From: Olavius algarvensis spirochete endosymbiont
GTDB taxonomy: Bacteria > Spirochaetota > Spirochaetia > DSM-2461
Reading direction: 5' to 3'
DNA: 64,000 nucleotides
Assembly (NCBI GenBank): GCA_900608495.1
Contig: UWYT01000278.1
Span: 1 to 64,000 of the forward strand
In this document: in pieces, positions 43,338 to 52,509 of the stretch
How the letters are laid out: every line of letters starts with the position of its first letter
Numbering within the stretch: the stretch's first letter is position 1
Notes under the pieces: model-generated
Database searches by the model: none
What the model saw: only the letters and a program-made list of their open reading frames with translations
What the model was told of the DNA's origin: nothing
Translations under genes and position numbers: made by a program

Positions 43338-44861
43338 GTGAAAATTTACGCGTATGCAGCAAGCGGTTTTACAGGGCGATTGGTTTCAGTGGAAGTTGAT
43401 ATTCGTCGTGGGATTCCCGGATTAGACATTGTTGGCCTTCCCGATAACGCCGTACGCGAATCGCGAGATAGGGTGAGGGTAGCCTTGAAGCGAAGCGGCT
43501 TCAATTTTCCGACAGATCGAATTCTGGTAAATCTTTCGCCGGCCGGACTGAAGAAAGAGGGTGCATCTTACGATCTGCCAATTGCAGTGGGCATACTGTG
43601 GGCTACCGAACAGGTACAATGCTCAGGTATTCCGGCTGTGCTCTGCGCTGGAGAATTGCTTCTGGATGGCACTGTCTGCCCTGTGAGCGGGATATTGCCG
43701 GCCGCTGCCGCGGCGATGGCAGATGGCATCAACAGGTTTATCGTCCCGGAAAGGAATATTGAAGAGGCAAAGACTTTGCCCAATGGCAAAACTCTGGGTA
43801 TTGCTCATCTTAGTGATTTGCCGTCCTTGCTGGAAGACGGTTGGAATTCTACAAAGCGAAGAGATGAATCGGACGATAGCGATTCTCATTATCCGGAGCT
43901 ATCCGATCTCCGTGGTCAACCTGTTCTAAGAAGGGCTTTGGAAACTGCGGCGGCCGGACGGCATCATTTGCTTATTTTCGGACCCCCGGGAAGTGGTAAA
44001 ACCATGGCGGCCCGGGCTTCTGCAAGCCTATTGCCCAATCTCGAATCCGACACGTCTCTGGAAGTTTCTCGAATTTGGTCTCAGGCTGGCAGACTTAGTG
44101 CCGAATCAGGGCTGGTACGGCGACCTCCGTTTCGGGAACCTCATCATTCTGCCACTATGGAGGGACTCATTGGCGGCGGATACGGTAGGCATCCGGGGGA
44201 GGTATCGCTTGCGCATGGCGGGATTCTCTTCCTCGATGAGGCTCCAGAATTTGGTCAGAAGGCTTTACAATCTCTTAGGGAACCCCTCGAACTGGGTAGG
44301 ATCGAGATGGCCAGAGCCGGCAGAAACTGGTGGTATCCGGCAGATTTTCAGCTTCAAATGGCTATGAATCCCTGTCCATGTGGAAATCTAGGTAGAGAAG
44401 ATGCCTCGTGTCTATGCAGTATTTCAGAGATGAGCCGATATTGGAGGCGTCTGGGCGGTGCCTTGCTGGACAGGGTGGATATAAGGGTTCCAGTATCGGT
44501 GATAAACCCCGAAAAACTGCTGGAACCTGCCGGGGAAGATAGCAAGACTGTGCGGCTAAGAGTTGTCGCGGCGCGAGTTAGTCAGAAGGAGCGTTACGCC
44601 GATAGTTCGTGGAGCTTCAATGCCGACATTCCACCCGGAAAAATAAATCACCATGTTACTCTTGATGAAGCCTCCACCAAGTATTTTCTGGAGGCTATAC
44701 GAAAACTTGGATTATCATCAAGGGCCGCTCATGGTGTCCTTAGGGTTAGCAGAACCTTGGCTGATTTGGACGGGCGTGCGAAGGTTGAGATTAGTGATGT
44801 CCTGGAGGCGCTTCAGCATCGAAGATATGGAGATAGAGATATTTTCTGGGCAACTCTGTAA
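43338..44861 (+). CDS. comM: ComM/YifB-family AAA+ ATPase (Mg-chelatase-like)
   Basis: A 507-residue helicase-type ATPase that in naturally competent bacteria aids branch migration during recombination. An N-terminal Lon-like domain (residues about 20-170; VEVDIRRGIPGLDIVGLPD, AVRESRDRVRVAL) precedes the Mg-chelatase domain with Walker A GPPGSGKTM, Walker B GGILFLDEAPEF and the C-terminal domain RAAHGVLRVSRTLADLDG. The start is GTG with GGGGAAA upstream. Whether this species takes up DNA cannot be told. Confidence 0.93.
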   Translation: MKIYAYAASGFTGRLVSVEVDIRRGIPGLDIVGLPDNAVRESRDRVRVALKRSGFNFPTDRILVNLSPAGLKKEGASYDLPIAVGILWATEQVQCSGIPAVLCAGELLLDGTVCPVSGILPAAAAAMADGINRFIVPERNIEEAKTLPNGKTLGIAHLSDLPSLLEDGWNSTKRRDESDDSDSHYPELSDLRGQPVLRRALETAAAGRHHLLIFGPPGSGKTMAARASASLLPNLESDTSLEVSRIWSQAGRLSAESGLVRRPPFREPHHSATMEGLIGGGYGRHPGEVSLAHGGILFLDEAPEFGQKALQSLREPLELGRIEMARAGRNWWYPADFQLQMAMNPCPCGNLGREDASCLCSISEMSRYWRRLGGALLDRVDIRVPVSVINPEKLLEPAGEDSKTVRLRVVAARVSQKERYADSSWSFNADIPPGKINHHVTLDEASTKYFLEAIRKLGLSSRAAHGVLRVSRTLADLDGRAKVEISDVLEALQHRRYGDRDIFWATL

Positions 44862-44932
44862 GAATAACGTTCCTCAAATAGGTTTTTCCATCCAAAAATG
44901 CATTCCTGGTTCCTTCATCGCAATCAAGAATT

Positions 44933-44938
44933 TATAAT
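44933..44938 (+). promoter_or_regulatory. -10 box placing +1 at the degQ-like start codon
   Basis: A perfect TATAAT lies exactly six bases before ATG 44945 and no Shine-Dalgarno sequence is present. The -35 region (TTCCTT at 44910-44915) is weak. Confidence 0.5.
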
Positions 44939-44944
44939 GCTTCT

Positions 44945-46150
44945 ATGGTAACACGGAATCGAAGCAACATTCTTTTTGCCCTAATCATAATCTTACTGCT
45001 GGGGATTATTCTGCTAATGGGGATCGGCGTAATCACGCCGAAGACGGAGCCACCCGAAATCAGACAGGCCAACGATGGAACTGTTGCCAAAGAATTCGTG
45101 TATCAAGAGAGCAAAAAGGTAGTCACTGAAAGCGTTGGTTTCACAGCGGATGAGATTGAGAATATTGCTGTTTATGAGCGCTATAACAAGGCGGTGGTGA
45201 ATATTGCGACCGAGGTGGTTGGTTACAACTGGTTTCTTGAGCCGGTGCCAAGAAAGGGTTCGTCGGGATCGGGTTCGATATTTGATGAACGTGGCTACAT
45301 TCTAACAAATAATCATGTTGTGGAAAATGCGTACAAGGTTAACATCACCCTGGCGGACGGCGAGCTTTTCGAGGGTGAGGTTGTGGGTGCCGATCCGGAA
45401 AATGATCTTGCGGTTATTCATTTCGATCCCGGTTCACATCCTCTTGTAACAATTTCCTTCGGCAATTCGGATTCTCTCAAGGTTGGCCAGAAAGTACTTG
45501 CAATTGGAAATCCCTTTGCTTTCGAACGAACGCTTACAACGGGAATAATTTCGGGGTTGGGGAGGCCTTTAAAAAACGATAAGGGAATTATAATCAGGAA
45601 TTTGATCCAGACTGACGCCTCGATAAATCCTGGAAATTCCGGAGGTCCTCTTCTAAATTCCAATGGGGAATTAATAGGAGTGAATACGATGATTTATACG
45701 CCGTCTGGGGGATCGGTTGGGATTGGCTTTGCCGTGCCAGCTGCCACTGCAAGGCGCGTCGTGCCAGATTTAATGGAGTTTGGTTTCGTTCAGCGGGGAT
45801 GGATTGATATTGACCCCGTTCCAATTTTTCCATCTCTTGTGCGATACGCGAAATTGCCTGTTAATCAAGGGATACTGGTTTCGCGAGTGAAACCGAACGG
45901 GAACGCCGCTGCAGCTGGTTTGAAAGGAGGATCTCCGGATCGGATTGTCCGCAGTGGAGACAGTATAATCTATCTGGGAGGGGATATCATTGTTGGTATC
46001 GATGACGAGCCAGTCGCTTCTATCGAAGATTTTTATGCGGCCTTGGAACAGAGCCGTCCGGGGGATGTAATACGCGTGAAAGTGATACGCAACCGTCGTG
46101 AACATATCTTGAATATAGCCTTAGACGGTAGAACTGGAGGAACTGATTGA
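44945..46150 (+). CDS. DegQ/DegS-like membrane-anchored trypsin-type protease
   Basis: A 401-residue serine protease with an N-terminal membrane anchor (about residues 8-30), a protease domain (about 60-290) with His in ILTNNHVVENA, Asp in DPENDLAVI and Ser in NPGNSGGPLL, and one PDZ domain (about 295-395). It probably degrades misfolded periplasmic proteins; the single PDZ and anchor recall DegS. Its TGA overlaps the TTG start of uvrB (TTGA), and its -10 box lies six bases before the ATG. Confidence 0.92.
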   Translation: MVTRNRSNILFALIIILLLGIILLMGIGVITPKTEPPEIRQANDGTVAKEFVYQESKKVVTESVGFTADEIENIAVYERYNKAVVNIATEVVGYNWFLEPVPRKGSSGSGSIFDERGYILTNNHVVENAYKVNITLADGELFEGEVVGADPENDLAVIHFDPGSHPLVTISFGNSDSLKVGQKVLAIGNPFAFERTLTTGIISGLGRPLKNDKGIIIRNLIQTDASINPGNSGGPLLNSNGELIGVNTMIYTPSGGSVGIGFAVPAATARRVVPDLMEFGFVQRGWIDIDPVPIFPSLVRYAKLPVNQGILVSRVKPNGNAAAAGLKGGSPDRIVRSGDSIIYLGGDIIVGIDDEPVASIEDFYAALEQSRPGDVIRVKVIRNRREHILNIALDGRTGGTD

Positions 46151-48141
46151 TAGGAGAATTCAGAGTTCACGCTCCATACAATCCTGCCGGCGATCAGCCA
46201 AACGCCATCGAAGCGCTTGTTAGCGGACTGGACGCAAAACACAAGTATCAGACTCTCTTAGGTGTAACCGGTTCGGGAAAAACATACGCTATGGCAAAAA
46301 CCATAGAGAGGACACAGCTACCTGCCCTGGTTATAAGTCATAACAAAACACTCGCCGCTCAACTTTTTCGCGAATTCACGGATTTTTTTCCGAATAATGC
46401 GGTTGAGTATTTCGTTTCTTACTTCGACTATTACCAGCCCGAGGCCTATCTCCCTTCCCGAGATTTATACATCGAGAAGGATTCCAGTCTGAATGAAGAA
46501 ATCGAGCGAATGCGGTTATCGGCGACTATGAGCCTGATGGAACGCCGAGATGTCATCATTGTAGCCACGGTTTCCTGTATCTATGGACTAGGTAGTGCGG
46601 AAACCTACCGCGACATGAAATTGCAGGTTCATGTTGGTGAAAAAACCGATTTTCATTGTCTGAGAATGAAACTGATTGGGATGCAGTACCAACGAAACGA
46701 TGATGTCCTGGAACGTGGTAAATTTCGAATGCGGGGTGATGTAATGGAGATATTTCCAGCCTATCTCAGTGATATCGCTTATAGAATCAGCCTTGATTTC
46801 GATACTGTGGAAAGTATCGACCGCATTCATTCTCTGACAGGCGAGGTTTTAGAAAGCCTTCAAACCACAACTATTTACGCTGCAAAACATTTTGTAATGC
46901 CGGAAGAACGTATCCGAATGGCCTGCGGTGCTATCCGAGTGGAACTTGGGAATCAATTAGAATTCCTGAACAACACCGGCAAAGCAATTGAGGCGCAGCG
47001 TCTCAAAACCCGAACCGAATATGACATTGAGATGCTCCTGGAAATGGGCTACTGCCCCGGAATTGAAAACTACAGCCGACATCTCACGGGCCGCGAAATG
47101 GGAGAACGGCCAGAGGTGTTATTAGACTACTACCCATCGGAATTTATCACCTTTGTGGATGAATCGCACGTAACACTCTCCCAAATTCGTGCGATGTACA
47201 ATGGCGATAGATCCAGAAAAACCAACCTGGTAAACTATGGATTCCGCTTACCTTCCGCCCTCGATAACAGGCCCTTGATTTATGATGAATTCGAAAGCCG
47301 AGTGGATAGGGTGATTTACGTTTCCGCAACTCCTGGCGAGGAAGAGAGGCGAAAATCCAATGCGATAGTCGAGCAGTTGATACGCCCCACCGGTCTTCTC
47401 GATCCATTTGTCGAAGTTAGACCCTCCGAGGGTCAGATAGAAAATCTATATGCCGAAATCCGCAAGAGAATTCAGGCGGATGAGAGGGTATTGATTACCA
47501 CCCTGACAAAAAAAATGGCTGAGAACCTAACTGATTATCTTGTCAATTTAGGCATAGAAGCACGCTATCTTCACAGTGAGGTTAAAACAATTGAAAGAGT
47601 GGAGCTAATACGTGATTTGAGAAAGGGCGTCTTCGATGTGCTTGTTGGAATAAATCTTCTCAGGGAAGGCCTCGATATACCGGAGGTATCCTTAACAGTG
47701 ATAATGGACGCTGACAAAATTGGCTTCCTAAGGAGCAAAACCAGTCTCATCCAAACCATTGGACGGACAGCGCGCAACATAAACGGTCAGGTGATAATGT
47801 ATGCTGATGGTATGAGCGATGCGATGAAAGCAGCCATTCTGGAAACAGAAAGACGACGCGGCATCCAAATTGAGTACAACAGGGAACATGGCATCGAACC
47901 TGAATCGATCAAAAAGGAAGTTCAGGATATTTTAGTTCGCCGAGAAGAAGAAAAACGCGCCGCTGAAAAGATGAGCATTGAAGTGATGAAGAAGTCGACC
48001 AATTTACTTGATTCCAAGCAAAAAAAACGTCTAATCAAGGCACTCGAAAACGAGATGCTTGAACGAGCAAAAAACATGGAATACGAAGAAGCTGCTGTAC
48101 TGCGCGATGAGATTAGACAGCTTAAGGAAGGTGATGTATGA
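46147..48141 (+). CDS. uvrB: Excinuclease ABC subunit B
   Basis: A 664-residue nucleotide-excision-repair helicase. Walker A GVTGSGKT is at residues 39-46, the DNA-gripping beta-hairpin is in YFVSYFDYYQPEAYLP, helicase motifs include DESHVTLSQIRAMYNGD and the YVSATPG segment, and the C-terminal UVR motif near residue 630 (NMEYEEAAVLRDEIRQL) binds UvrC. The TTG start overlaps the protease stop, giving the usual MIGEFRVHAPYNPAGDQP N-terminus. Confidence 0.96.
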   Translation: MIGEFRVHAPYNPAGDQPNAIEALVSGLDAKHKYQTLLGVTGSGKTYAMAKTIERTQLPALVISHNKTLAAQLFREFTDFFPNNAVEYFVSYFDYYQPEAYLPSRDLYIEKDSSLNEEIERMRLSATMSLMERRDVIIVATVSCIYGLGSAETYRDMKLQVHVGEKTDFHCLRMKLIGMQYQRNDDVLERGKFRMRGDVMEIFPAYLSDIAYRISLDFDTVESIDRIHSLTGEVLESLQTTTIYAAKHFVMPEERIRMACGAIRVELGNQLEFLNNTGKAIEAQRLKTRTEYDIEMLLEMGYCPGIENYSRHLTGREMGERPEVLLDYYPSEFITFVDESHVTLSQIRAMYNGDRSRKTNLVNYGFRLPSALDNRPLIYDEFESRVDRVIYVSATPGEEERRKSNAIVEQLIRPTGLLDPFVEVRPSEGQIENLYAEIRKRIQADERVLITTLTKKMAENLTDYLVNLGIEARYLHSEVKTIERVELIRDLRKGVFDVLVGINLLREGLDIPEVSLTVIMDADKIGFLRSKTSLIQTIGRTARNINGQVIMYADGMSDAMKAAILETERRRGIQIEYNREHGIEPESIKKEVQDILVRREEEKRAAEKMSIEVMKKSTNLLDSKQKKRLIKALENEMLERAKNMEYEEAAVLRDEIRQLKEGDV

Positions 48142-48527
48142 AAAGATTTTTACCTTACATGCTCTGTCTCGTCTTTTTTTTGTTTATCTCTTGTCGTGAT
48201 CAGAAGGAATCCCTGTCCCTGGAGCTACCTGCAACTCCAATGCTAACCTCTGAATATCTATGGGGAGTAGCTAACCGTTCTTATCTGAAAGTCCTCGAAT
48301 CGCCCGATTTGAACGCGGCTCCCAAGGAAGTGCTGCGCTATGGCGATATTGTAAGAATTGTATCGAAGGTGGCGGCTGGAAGGAATCGTTCCTACTGGTT
48401 TGAAATTCAAGTGCCCGAATCGGGAAGAACCGGATGGACGCTGGATGAAAATATCAATATTTACGAATCATCTGCCCAGGCTCGTACAGCTCAGGCAGGC
48501 ATCCTGGGAACAGCCATTCGACCTTAG
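48138..48527 (+). CDS. Small lipoprotein with SH3-like domain
   Basis: A 129-residue protein with a lipoprotein signal peptide (MKRFLPYMLCLVFFLFISC; Cys19 as lipid anchor) and a bacterial SH3-like domain (about 45-112; VLESPDLNAAPKEVLRYGD, WFEIQVPESGRTGWTLDENI). Such domains bind peptidoglycan or assist envelope proteins. The ATG overlaps the uvrB stop (ATGA), behind GGAAGG. Its end overlaps the convergent thiQ gene by 60 bases. Confidence 0.82.
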   Translation: MKRFLPYMLCLVFFLFISCRDQKESLSLELPATPMLTSEYLWGVANRSYLKVLESPDLNAAPKEVLRYGDIVRIVSKVAAGRNRSYWFEIQVPESGRTGWTLDENINIYESSAQARTAQAGILGTAIRP

Positions 48528-49601
48528 CCAATCCTCCATAAGCCCGGATAAAAGACGTGCAGATCCCGGCTTAATCGACAACCTGAGTTTCTCGCCAATC
48601 ATAGGTGGGGTTGTCTTGGACATATTGCAATCGATTAAATTCGTCTTGTCTCCTACCGCGAGTCGTATCTTCCAGTATCCTCCCGCATACTCGGTTTCTT
48701 CCACCAGGCCCTCAATTTCGGCTTCGACGTGCTTCCCTTCAGACACTTGTAGATTTTCCGGTCTAACGACAAGTGTTGCGGGCAAATCAACATCGCAAAA
48801 TTTATCTTCCAGTGAAATCACGCCCGCATCTGTCTCCACTCTGCTAATGCCAGGGGTTCTCCGAGTGATTTTTTTCACGCGAAGTCGGGTGGTTCTCCCG
48901 ATAAAGGTGGCTGCAAAAAGGTTGACTGGATTATCCCATAGATTTCTACTCTTTCCTGCCTGAACTATCCTGCCTGCCCTCATAAGCGCCAAATTATCGG
49001 CCAGGGCCAGCGCTTCACTTTGATCGTGCGTAACCAGGATGGTGGTGATGCCCGTATTTTTTTGGATCCTTGTAAATTCGCGGCGCAGTTCCTCTCTCAT
49101 GGCAGCATCAAGTGAATTAAATGGCTCGTCCATCAGAAGATAATCAGGTTCGGTTGCCAATGCCCTGGCTAGGGCAACGCGCTGTTTTTCACCGCCGGAG
49201 AGCGAAGATGGCTGTTTAGAGGCAACACTCCTCATGCTAACTATATCCAGATAGTGATTTGCGATTGAACGTGCCTCTCTGCGTCTGAAACCACGCATCA
49301 GGGGACCGTATGCAACGTTATCCATTACGTTAAGGTGGGGGAATAGCGCGTAGTCTTGAAAAACCACACCCATCTTTCTCTTATCCGGCGGTGAAGCCGT
49401 AACATCCCTGTCGCCTTCCAGAATAATTCCGGAGTTTGGGCGTAGAAATCCAGAAGCCAAGTCGAGCATCGTGGTTTTCCCGCAGCCTGAGGGTCCTAAC
49501 ACTACTGTCAATTGAGCCTTTGGGAAGTGAAGATTTATATATAAATCAAAGCTGTCCCGCGTATACCGGATGTCCTTGAATACCAGTGACTGACTACTCA
49601 A
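48468..49601 (-). CDS. thiQ: Thiamine-type ABC transporter ATPase
   Basis: A 377-residue ATPase. Walker A GPSGCGKT is at 36-43, Q-loop VFQDYALFP, signature LSGGEKQ, Walker B LLMDEPFNSLD and H-loop LVTHDQSEA. A C-terminal TOBE-like domain (about 230-350) is present, whereas E. coli ThiQ is shorter. It is the last gene of thiBPQ behind a TPP riboswitch, which argues that the substrate is thiamine or a precursor. The start overlaps thiP by four bases, and the last 20 codons overlap the convergent lipoprotein gene. Confidence 0.88.
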   Translation of the reverse strand: MSSQSLVFKDIRYTRDSFDLYINLHFPKAQLTVVLGPSGCGKTTMLDLASGFLRPNSGIILEGDRDVTASPPDKRKMGVVFQDYALFPHLNVMDNVAYGPLMRGFRRREARSIANHYLDIVSMRSVASKQPSSLSGGEKQRVALARALATEPDYLLMDEPFNSLDAAMREELRREFTRIQKNTGITTILVTHDQSEALALADNLALMRAGRIVQAGKSRNLWDNPVNLFAATFIGRTTRLRVKKITRRTPGISRVETDAGVISLEDKFCDVDLPATLVVRPENLQVSEGKHVEAEIEGLVEETEYAGGYWKIRLAVGDKTNLIDCNMSKTTPPMIGEKLRLSIKPGSARLLSGLMEDWLRSNGCSQDACLSCTSLGR

Positions 49602-51247
49602 GTATGACTATCCCCGATTCTGTCAATGGCTAGAAATCCAATAAGAAAAATACAGATAAGAATGGCTCCAAGTGCGGAGGCGGCAAAGATATTGTAGGTG
49701 CCTATCATTCTATAAATTGCCATGGGAATCGTAGTGAAGCTATTTGGAGCAAGAATAATTGACGCGCTCAGTTCACCTGCGGAGAGTGCAAGAGAGAACA
49801 CGGCCGCAGTAATGAGGGATTGCTTTGCCATAGGCAGCTCCACGGTGAGGAATGATTTAACGGTATTCGCGCCGGATGAACGGGCGGCCTGCAGCACCCT
49901 GGGCGATATCGTTTTCAGTCCACCGGCCACAATTCGGTAAGCAAAGGGCAGTGCTATTATTGTGTGTGCGCCAATTAAAGCCATCAGGCGTATCATTGTC
50001 GTGTGTGGAATTCTTTCGATAACAATGAGATAACCTAGTCCCAGGATTATGCTGCTAACCCCCAGCGGAAGAACCATGAGGGCATCTAGAATCCAGGCTC
50101 TCTTTTTGCGCGTTGTATACCAGCTCACCAGAGCCGCGTTGATGGTGGAATTGATTGCAACGATGCTGCCTAGCAACATTGTGCGGATAATTGAAAGCAT
50201 TGAAACCGAGAGAATTCCGCCATTTACGTGCAGCAGGTCTCGCCAGTGGTTGAGGGATAGGGCAAGTGTGCCGGCTCTGGTAGATCTTGCGAGGAAACTG
50301 TAGCAAATAATAGATAACAGCGGTGTCAGTATCAATACAAAGATGGGTAACAGATAGAGTGAAATCGCGATAAGCTTTCCAGTGCTTATGCGTTCAAGCT
50401 CCCTCCGAACAGCAGGGGAGTCGTCCAGGTTCCGGCGCCGCAGCCTGGAATCTGTCCAGCCTAGCGCGAGTATAATCGCTACCGTGAAGGTGGTTTCGAT
50501 TATGGCTAATGCGGCAGGGCCGCTAAGATCGAATTGATACTTTGTCAGACGAAATATTTCCACTTCAAGAGTGCTTAGTTGAGGGCCACCACCCAGCACA
50601 ATGATTACCGCAAAACTGAGAAAGCAATAAAGAAAGGTTATTACCGCGGAATTGAGAATTGCCGGGGCAAGACGTGGGAAGTCAACCGAGAAGAAGGCGC
50701 GAATCGGCGAGGCGCCAAGCGATCGTGAGGCAAGATATGTATTTCGCGGGAGGGAAGACCAGGCATTTCCGACTACTCTCAGAGTAATTGGGAAGTTGTA
50801 GAAAACGTGAGCCATAACTATGGCCCTCAGGGAGTACAAAATTTTCCACCCGTCGGCATCGGAGACAATTAAGCGTAGCAATGAATTGACTAAACCGGAA
50901 TTCCCAAATACGAGAATGAATCCGAGGACAACAAGGATAGACGGCAGTACGAAGGGAATTGTACCAATCGACTTGAGCAATCTCCTGCCGGGAAATTTCA
51001 AACGCCCAATCATGTATGCGCCCGGCAAACCGAGAATGACTGCAAACAGCGTGCTCAATCCAGCCTGTTTGAAAGTCAGCCCAATTATTCCCCGGTAATA
51101 CGGGGAGGATATCAATTGCATCATGGTTTTGGGTACCATACCGGTTTTTGTCAGTACGGACGAAATAGGCAGCGCGAACGCCAGGCCCCAAATCAGTATC
51201 GGCCCGATGAGTATCCAGCCCCCCCCCCATTTAGACTTCGAATTCAC
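49598..51247 (-). CDS. thiP: Thiamine-type ABC transporter permease
   Basis: A 549-residue double-length permease with two homologous halves of about six membrane segments each; the first EAA-like loop reads ASRSLGASPIRAFFSVDFP and the second AARSSGANTVKSFLTVELP. Both contact the ATPase. This fused layout is typical of ThiP and of ferric-iron permeases; the riboswitch and the ThiB neighbour favour thiamine. ATG overlaps thiB by four bases. Confidence 0.9.
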   Translation of the reverse strand: MNSKSKWGGGWILIGPILIWGLAFALPISSVLTKTGMVPKTMMQLISSPYYRGIIGLTFKQAGLSTLFAVILGLPGAYMIGRLKFPGRRLLKSIGTIPFVLPSILVVLGFILVFGNSGLVNSLLRLIVSDADGWKILYSLRAIVMAHVFYNFPITLRVVGNAWSSLPRNTYLASRSLGASPIRAFFSVDFPRLAPAILNSAVITFLYCFLSFAVIIVLGGGPQLSTLEVEIFRLTKYQFDLSGPAALAIIETTFTVAIILALGWTDSRLRRRNLDDSPAVRRELERISTGKLIAISLYLLPIFVLILTPLLSIICYSFLARSTRAGTLALSLNHWRDLLHVNGGILSVSMLSIIRTMLLGSIVAINSTINAALVSWYTTRKKRAWILDALMVLPLGVSSIILGLGYLIVIERIPHTTMIRLMALIGAHTIIALPFAYRIVAGGLKTISPRVLQAARSSGANTVKSFLTVELPMAKQSLITAAVFSLALSAGELSASIILAPNSFTTIPMAIYRMIGTYNIFAASALGAILICIFLIGFLAIDRIGDSHT

Positions 51248-52257
51248 TGGCTGAAAATTTCGGTCCAGTTATCTATTATGCGCTGAAATTCCTCGCTGTT
51301 TGTCGCTAAGCTGGGGTAGGGGATAATCTTCCCTGGCTGCAAGGCGGCATCAAACGAAGCTGGGAGCGAAACGTTCTTCATAACAGGCAGCATTATGTTA
51401 TTCATCGCAAGGATTTTTTGAGAGAATTCGTTCAACATGAAATCGATGAAGAGTTCTGCTTCCCGGCGCATTTCAGTACCCTTGACAATTCCCATGCTCT
51501 CGATTTGCATTAGGTGCCCATCGCTGAATTCGGCTGCCTTGTAGCGTGTATTCCCTTCGTATTCCACATGATATACGGGGCTGGTTCCGTAACTAAGTGC
51601 CATCGGCGCCTCTCCTGTAACCAGAAGGGTATAACCCTGACTCCATCCATTTGTAATCGTCAGTATTGTTGGTTTCAATCTTTCCCAGTAATCCGGCCAC
51701 CGATCCCCATAGACGGCTATGGTCCACAATAGAAACCCGAGTCCCGGGGTTGAGGTTCTCGGGTCCATCAAAACGAGCGATTGTGCATAGGCTTTGGAGG
51801 TTAAGTTTTCGAGTGATGTCGGCGGAGTTTCGAGTAGTTGTGAATCGTAACAAATAGCGAAATAGCCATAATCGTATGGAATCAGGCGGTTTGATTTGTC
51901 AATTACATATTCAGGCGACACAAGCTCCAGCAATGGAGTTTCATAAGGTTCCAGTATATCGGCATCTAGCGCCCGACTTAGCAAACTGTTATCGAGTCCA
52001 ATTATCAAATCTGCCCGCGATTTATCCCTTATGAGCTGATTCAGTGTGGTGATGGCATCTCCCGGCGCATTGAACTCTATGGCTATTCCGGTTTCTTCGA
52101 GGAATGCTGCCGCAATTGCCGAACCTGGTCCCCATTCAGAACTAAACGAATCGTAGGTATACACTACCAGTTTGCCCGCGACATCCCCATCACCTCTGGG
52201 AAAAAGAGGTTGACAGAATGCAAATAAGAACAGAAATAAAATATGGGTTCGTTTCAT
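51244..52257 (-). CDS. thiB: Thiamine-type ABC transporter substrate-binding protein
   Basis: A 337-residue exported binding protein with a signal peptide (about residues 1-20) and the ThiB pattern LVVYTYDSFSSEWGPG, LNQLIRDKSRADLIIGLDN, PYDYGYFAICYD and GWSQGYTLLVTGEAPMALSY. It delivers thiamine (or a phosphate ester) to ThiPQ. It lies directly downstream of a TPP riboswitch and AAGGAG. Related proteins for other ligands exist, but the riboswitch makes thiamine the best call. Confidence 0.9.
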   Translation of the reverse strand: MKRTHILFLFLFAFCQPLFPRGDGDVAGKLVVYTYDSFSSEWGPGSAIAAAFLEETGIAIEFNAPGDAITTLNQLIRDKSRADLIIGLDNSLLSRALDADILEPYETPLLELVSPEYVIDKSNRLIPYDYGYFAICYDSQLLETPPTSLENLTSKAYAQSLVLMDPRTSTPGLGFLLWTIAVYGDRWPDYWERLKPTILTITNGWSQGYTLLVTGEAPMALSYGTSPVYHVEYEGNTRYKAAEFSDGHLMQIESMGIVKGTEMRREAELFIDFMLNEFSQKILAMNNIMLPVMKNVSLPASFDAALQPGKIIPYPSLATNSEEFQRIIDNWTEIFSQ

Positions 52258-52259
52258 AA

Positions 52260-52288
52260 GAACCGCTCCTTTTGAGTAAGGATGGTTC
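52260..52288 (-). promoter_or_regulatory. Hairpin sequestering the thiB ribosome binding site
   Basis: On the minus strand, GAACC and CCTT pair with AAGG and GGTTC across an ACTCAA loop, enclosing the AAAGGAG ribosome binding site of thiB. It is a natural translational expression platform for the TPP riboswitch just upstream. Confidence 0.55.
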
Positions 52289-52296
52289 AGGGGTTT

Positions 52297-52375
52297 GAGC
52301 CCGTTCCTACGCCGGTATAATCCGGATCAGGTTCACGGGTATAATCTCAGGCTGTACAGGCCACCCCGGAAGCTC
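52297..52375 (-). ncRNA. TPP riboswitch (THI element)
   Basis: On the minus strand the thi-box elements occur in order: GGGGTGG (near 52368-52361), CTGAGA (52350-52345), ACCTGATC (52332-52325) and GCGTAGGAA (52312-52304). The outer P1 stem can form between GAGC (52375-52372) and GCTC (52300-52297). Binding of thiamine pyrophosphate should lower thiB expression. The distance to the start codon is about 40 bases. Confidence 0.92.
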
Positions 52376-52497
52376 TCCGCAGGCAGGCTATTATGATTTT
52401 TCAGGCTGAGTCAAGCAACGAATTCGGTTTACATCCTTAAGATTGGAGAATTTTGCGTAGAGTATGTTACTGTCGCACAAAATTCCTTTGAGCCGTG

Positions 52498-52503
52498 TAT
52501 AAT
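52498..52503 (+). promoter_or_regulatory. -10 box placing +1 at the yggS start codon
   Basis: Perfect TATAAT, followed by ACTCCC and GTG 52510. The six-base gap matches lepA, where TATAAT is followed by TGCCCC and GTG. The -35 region is weak (CGCACA at 52474-52479). Confidence 0.55.
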
Positions 52504-52509
52504 ACTCCC

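Noticed and set aside
48358-48963. 201-codon plus-strand frame antisense to thiQ
   Set aside because: Shadow of the conserved thiQ C-terminal domain and out of frame with the lipoprotein gene; no domain seen.
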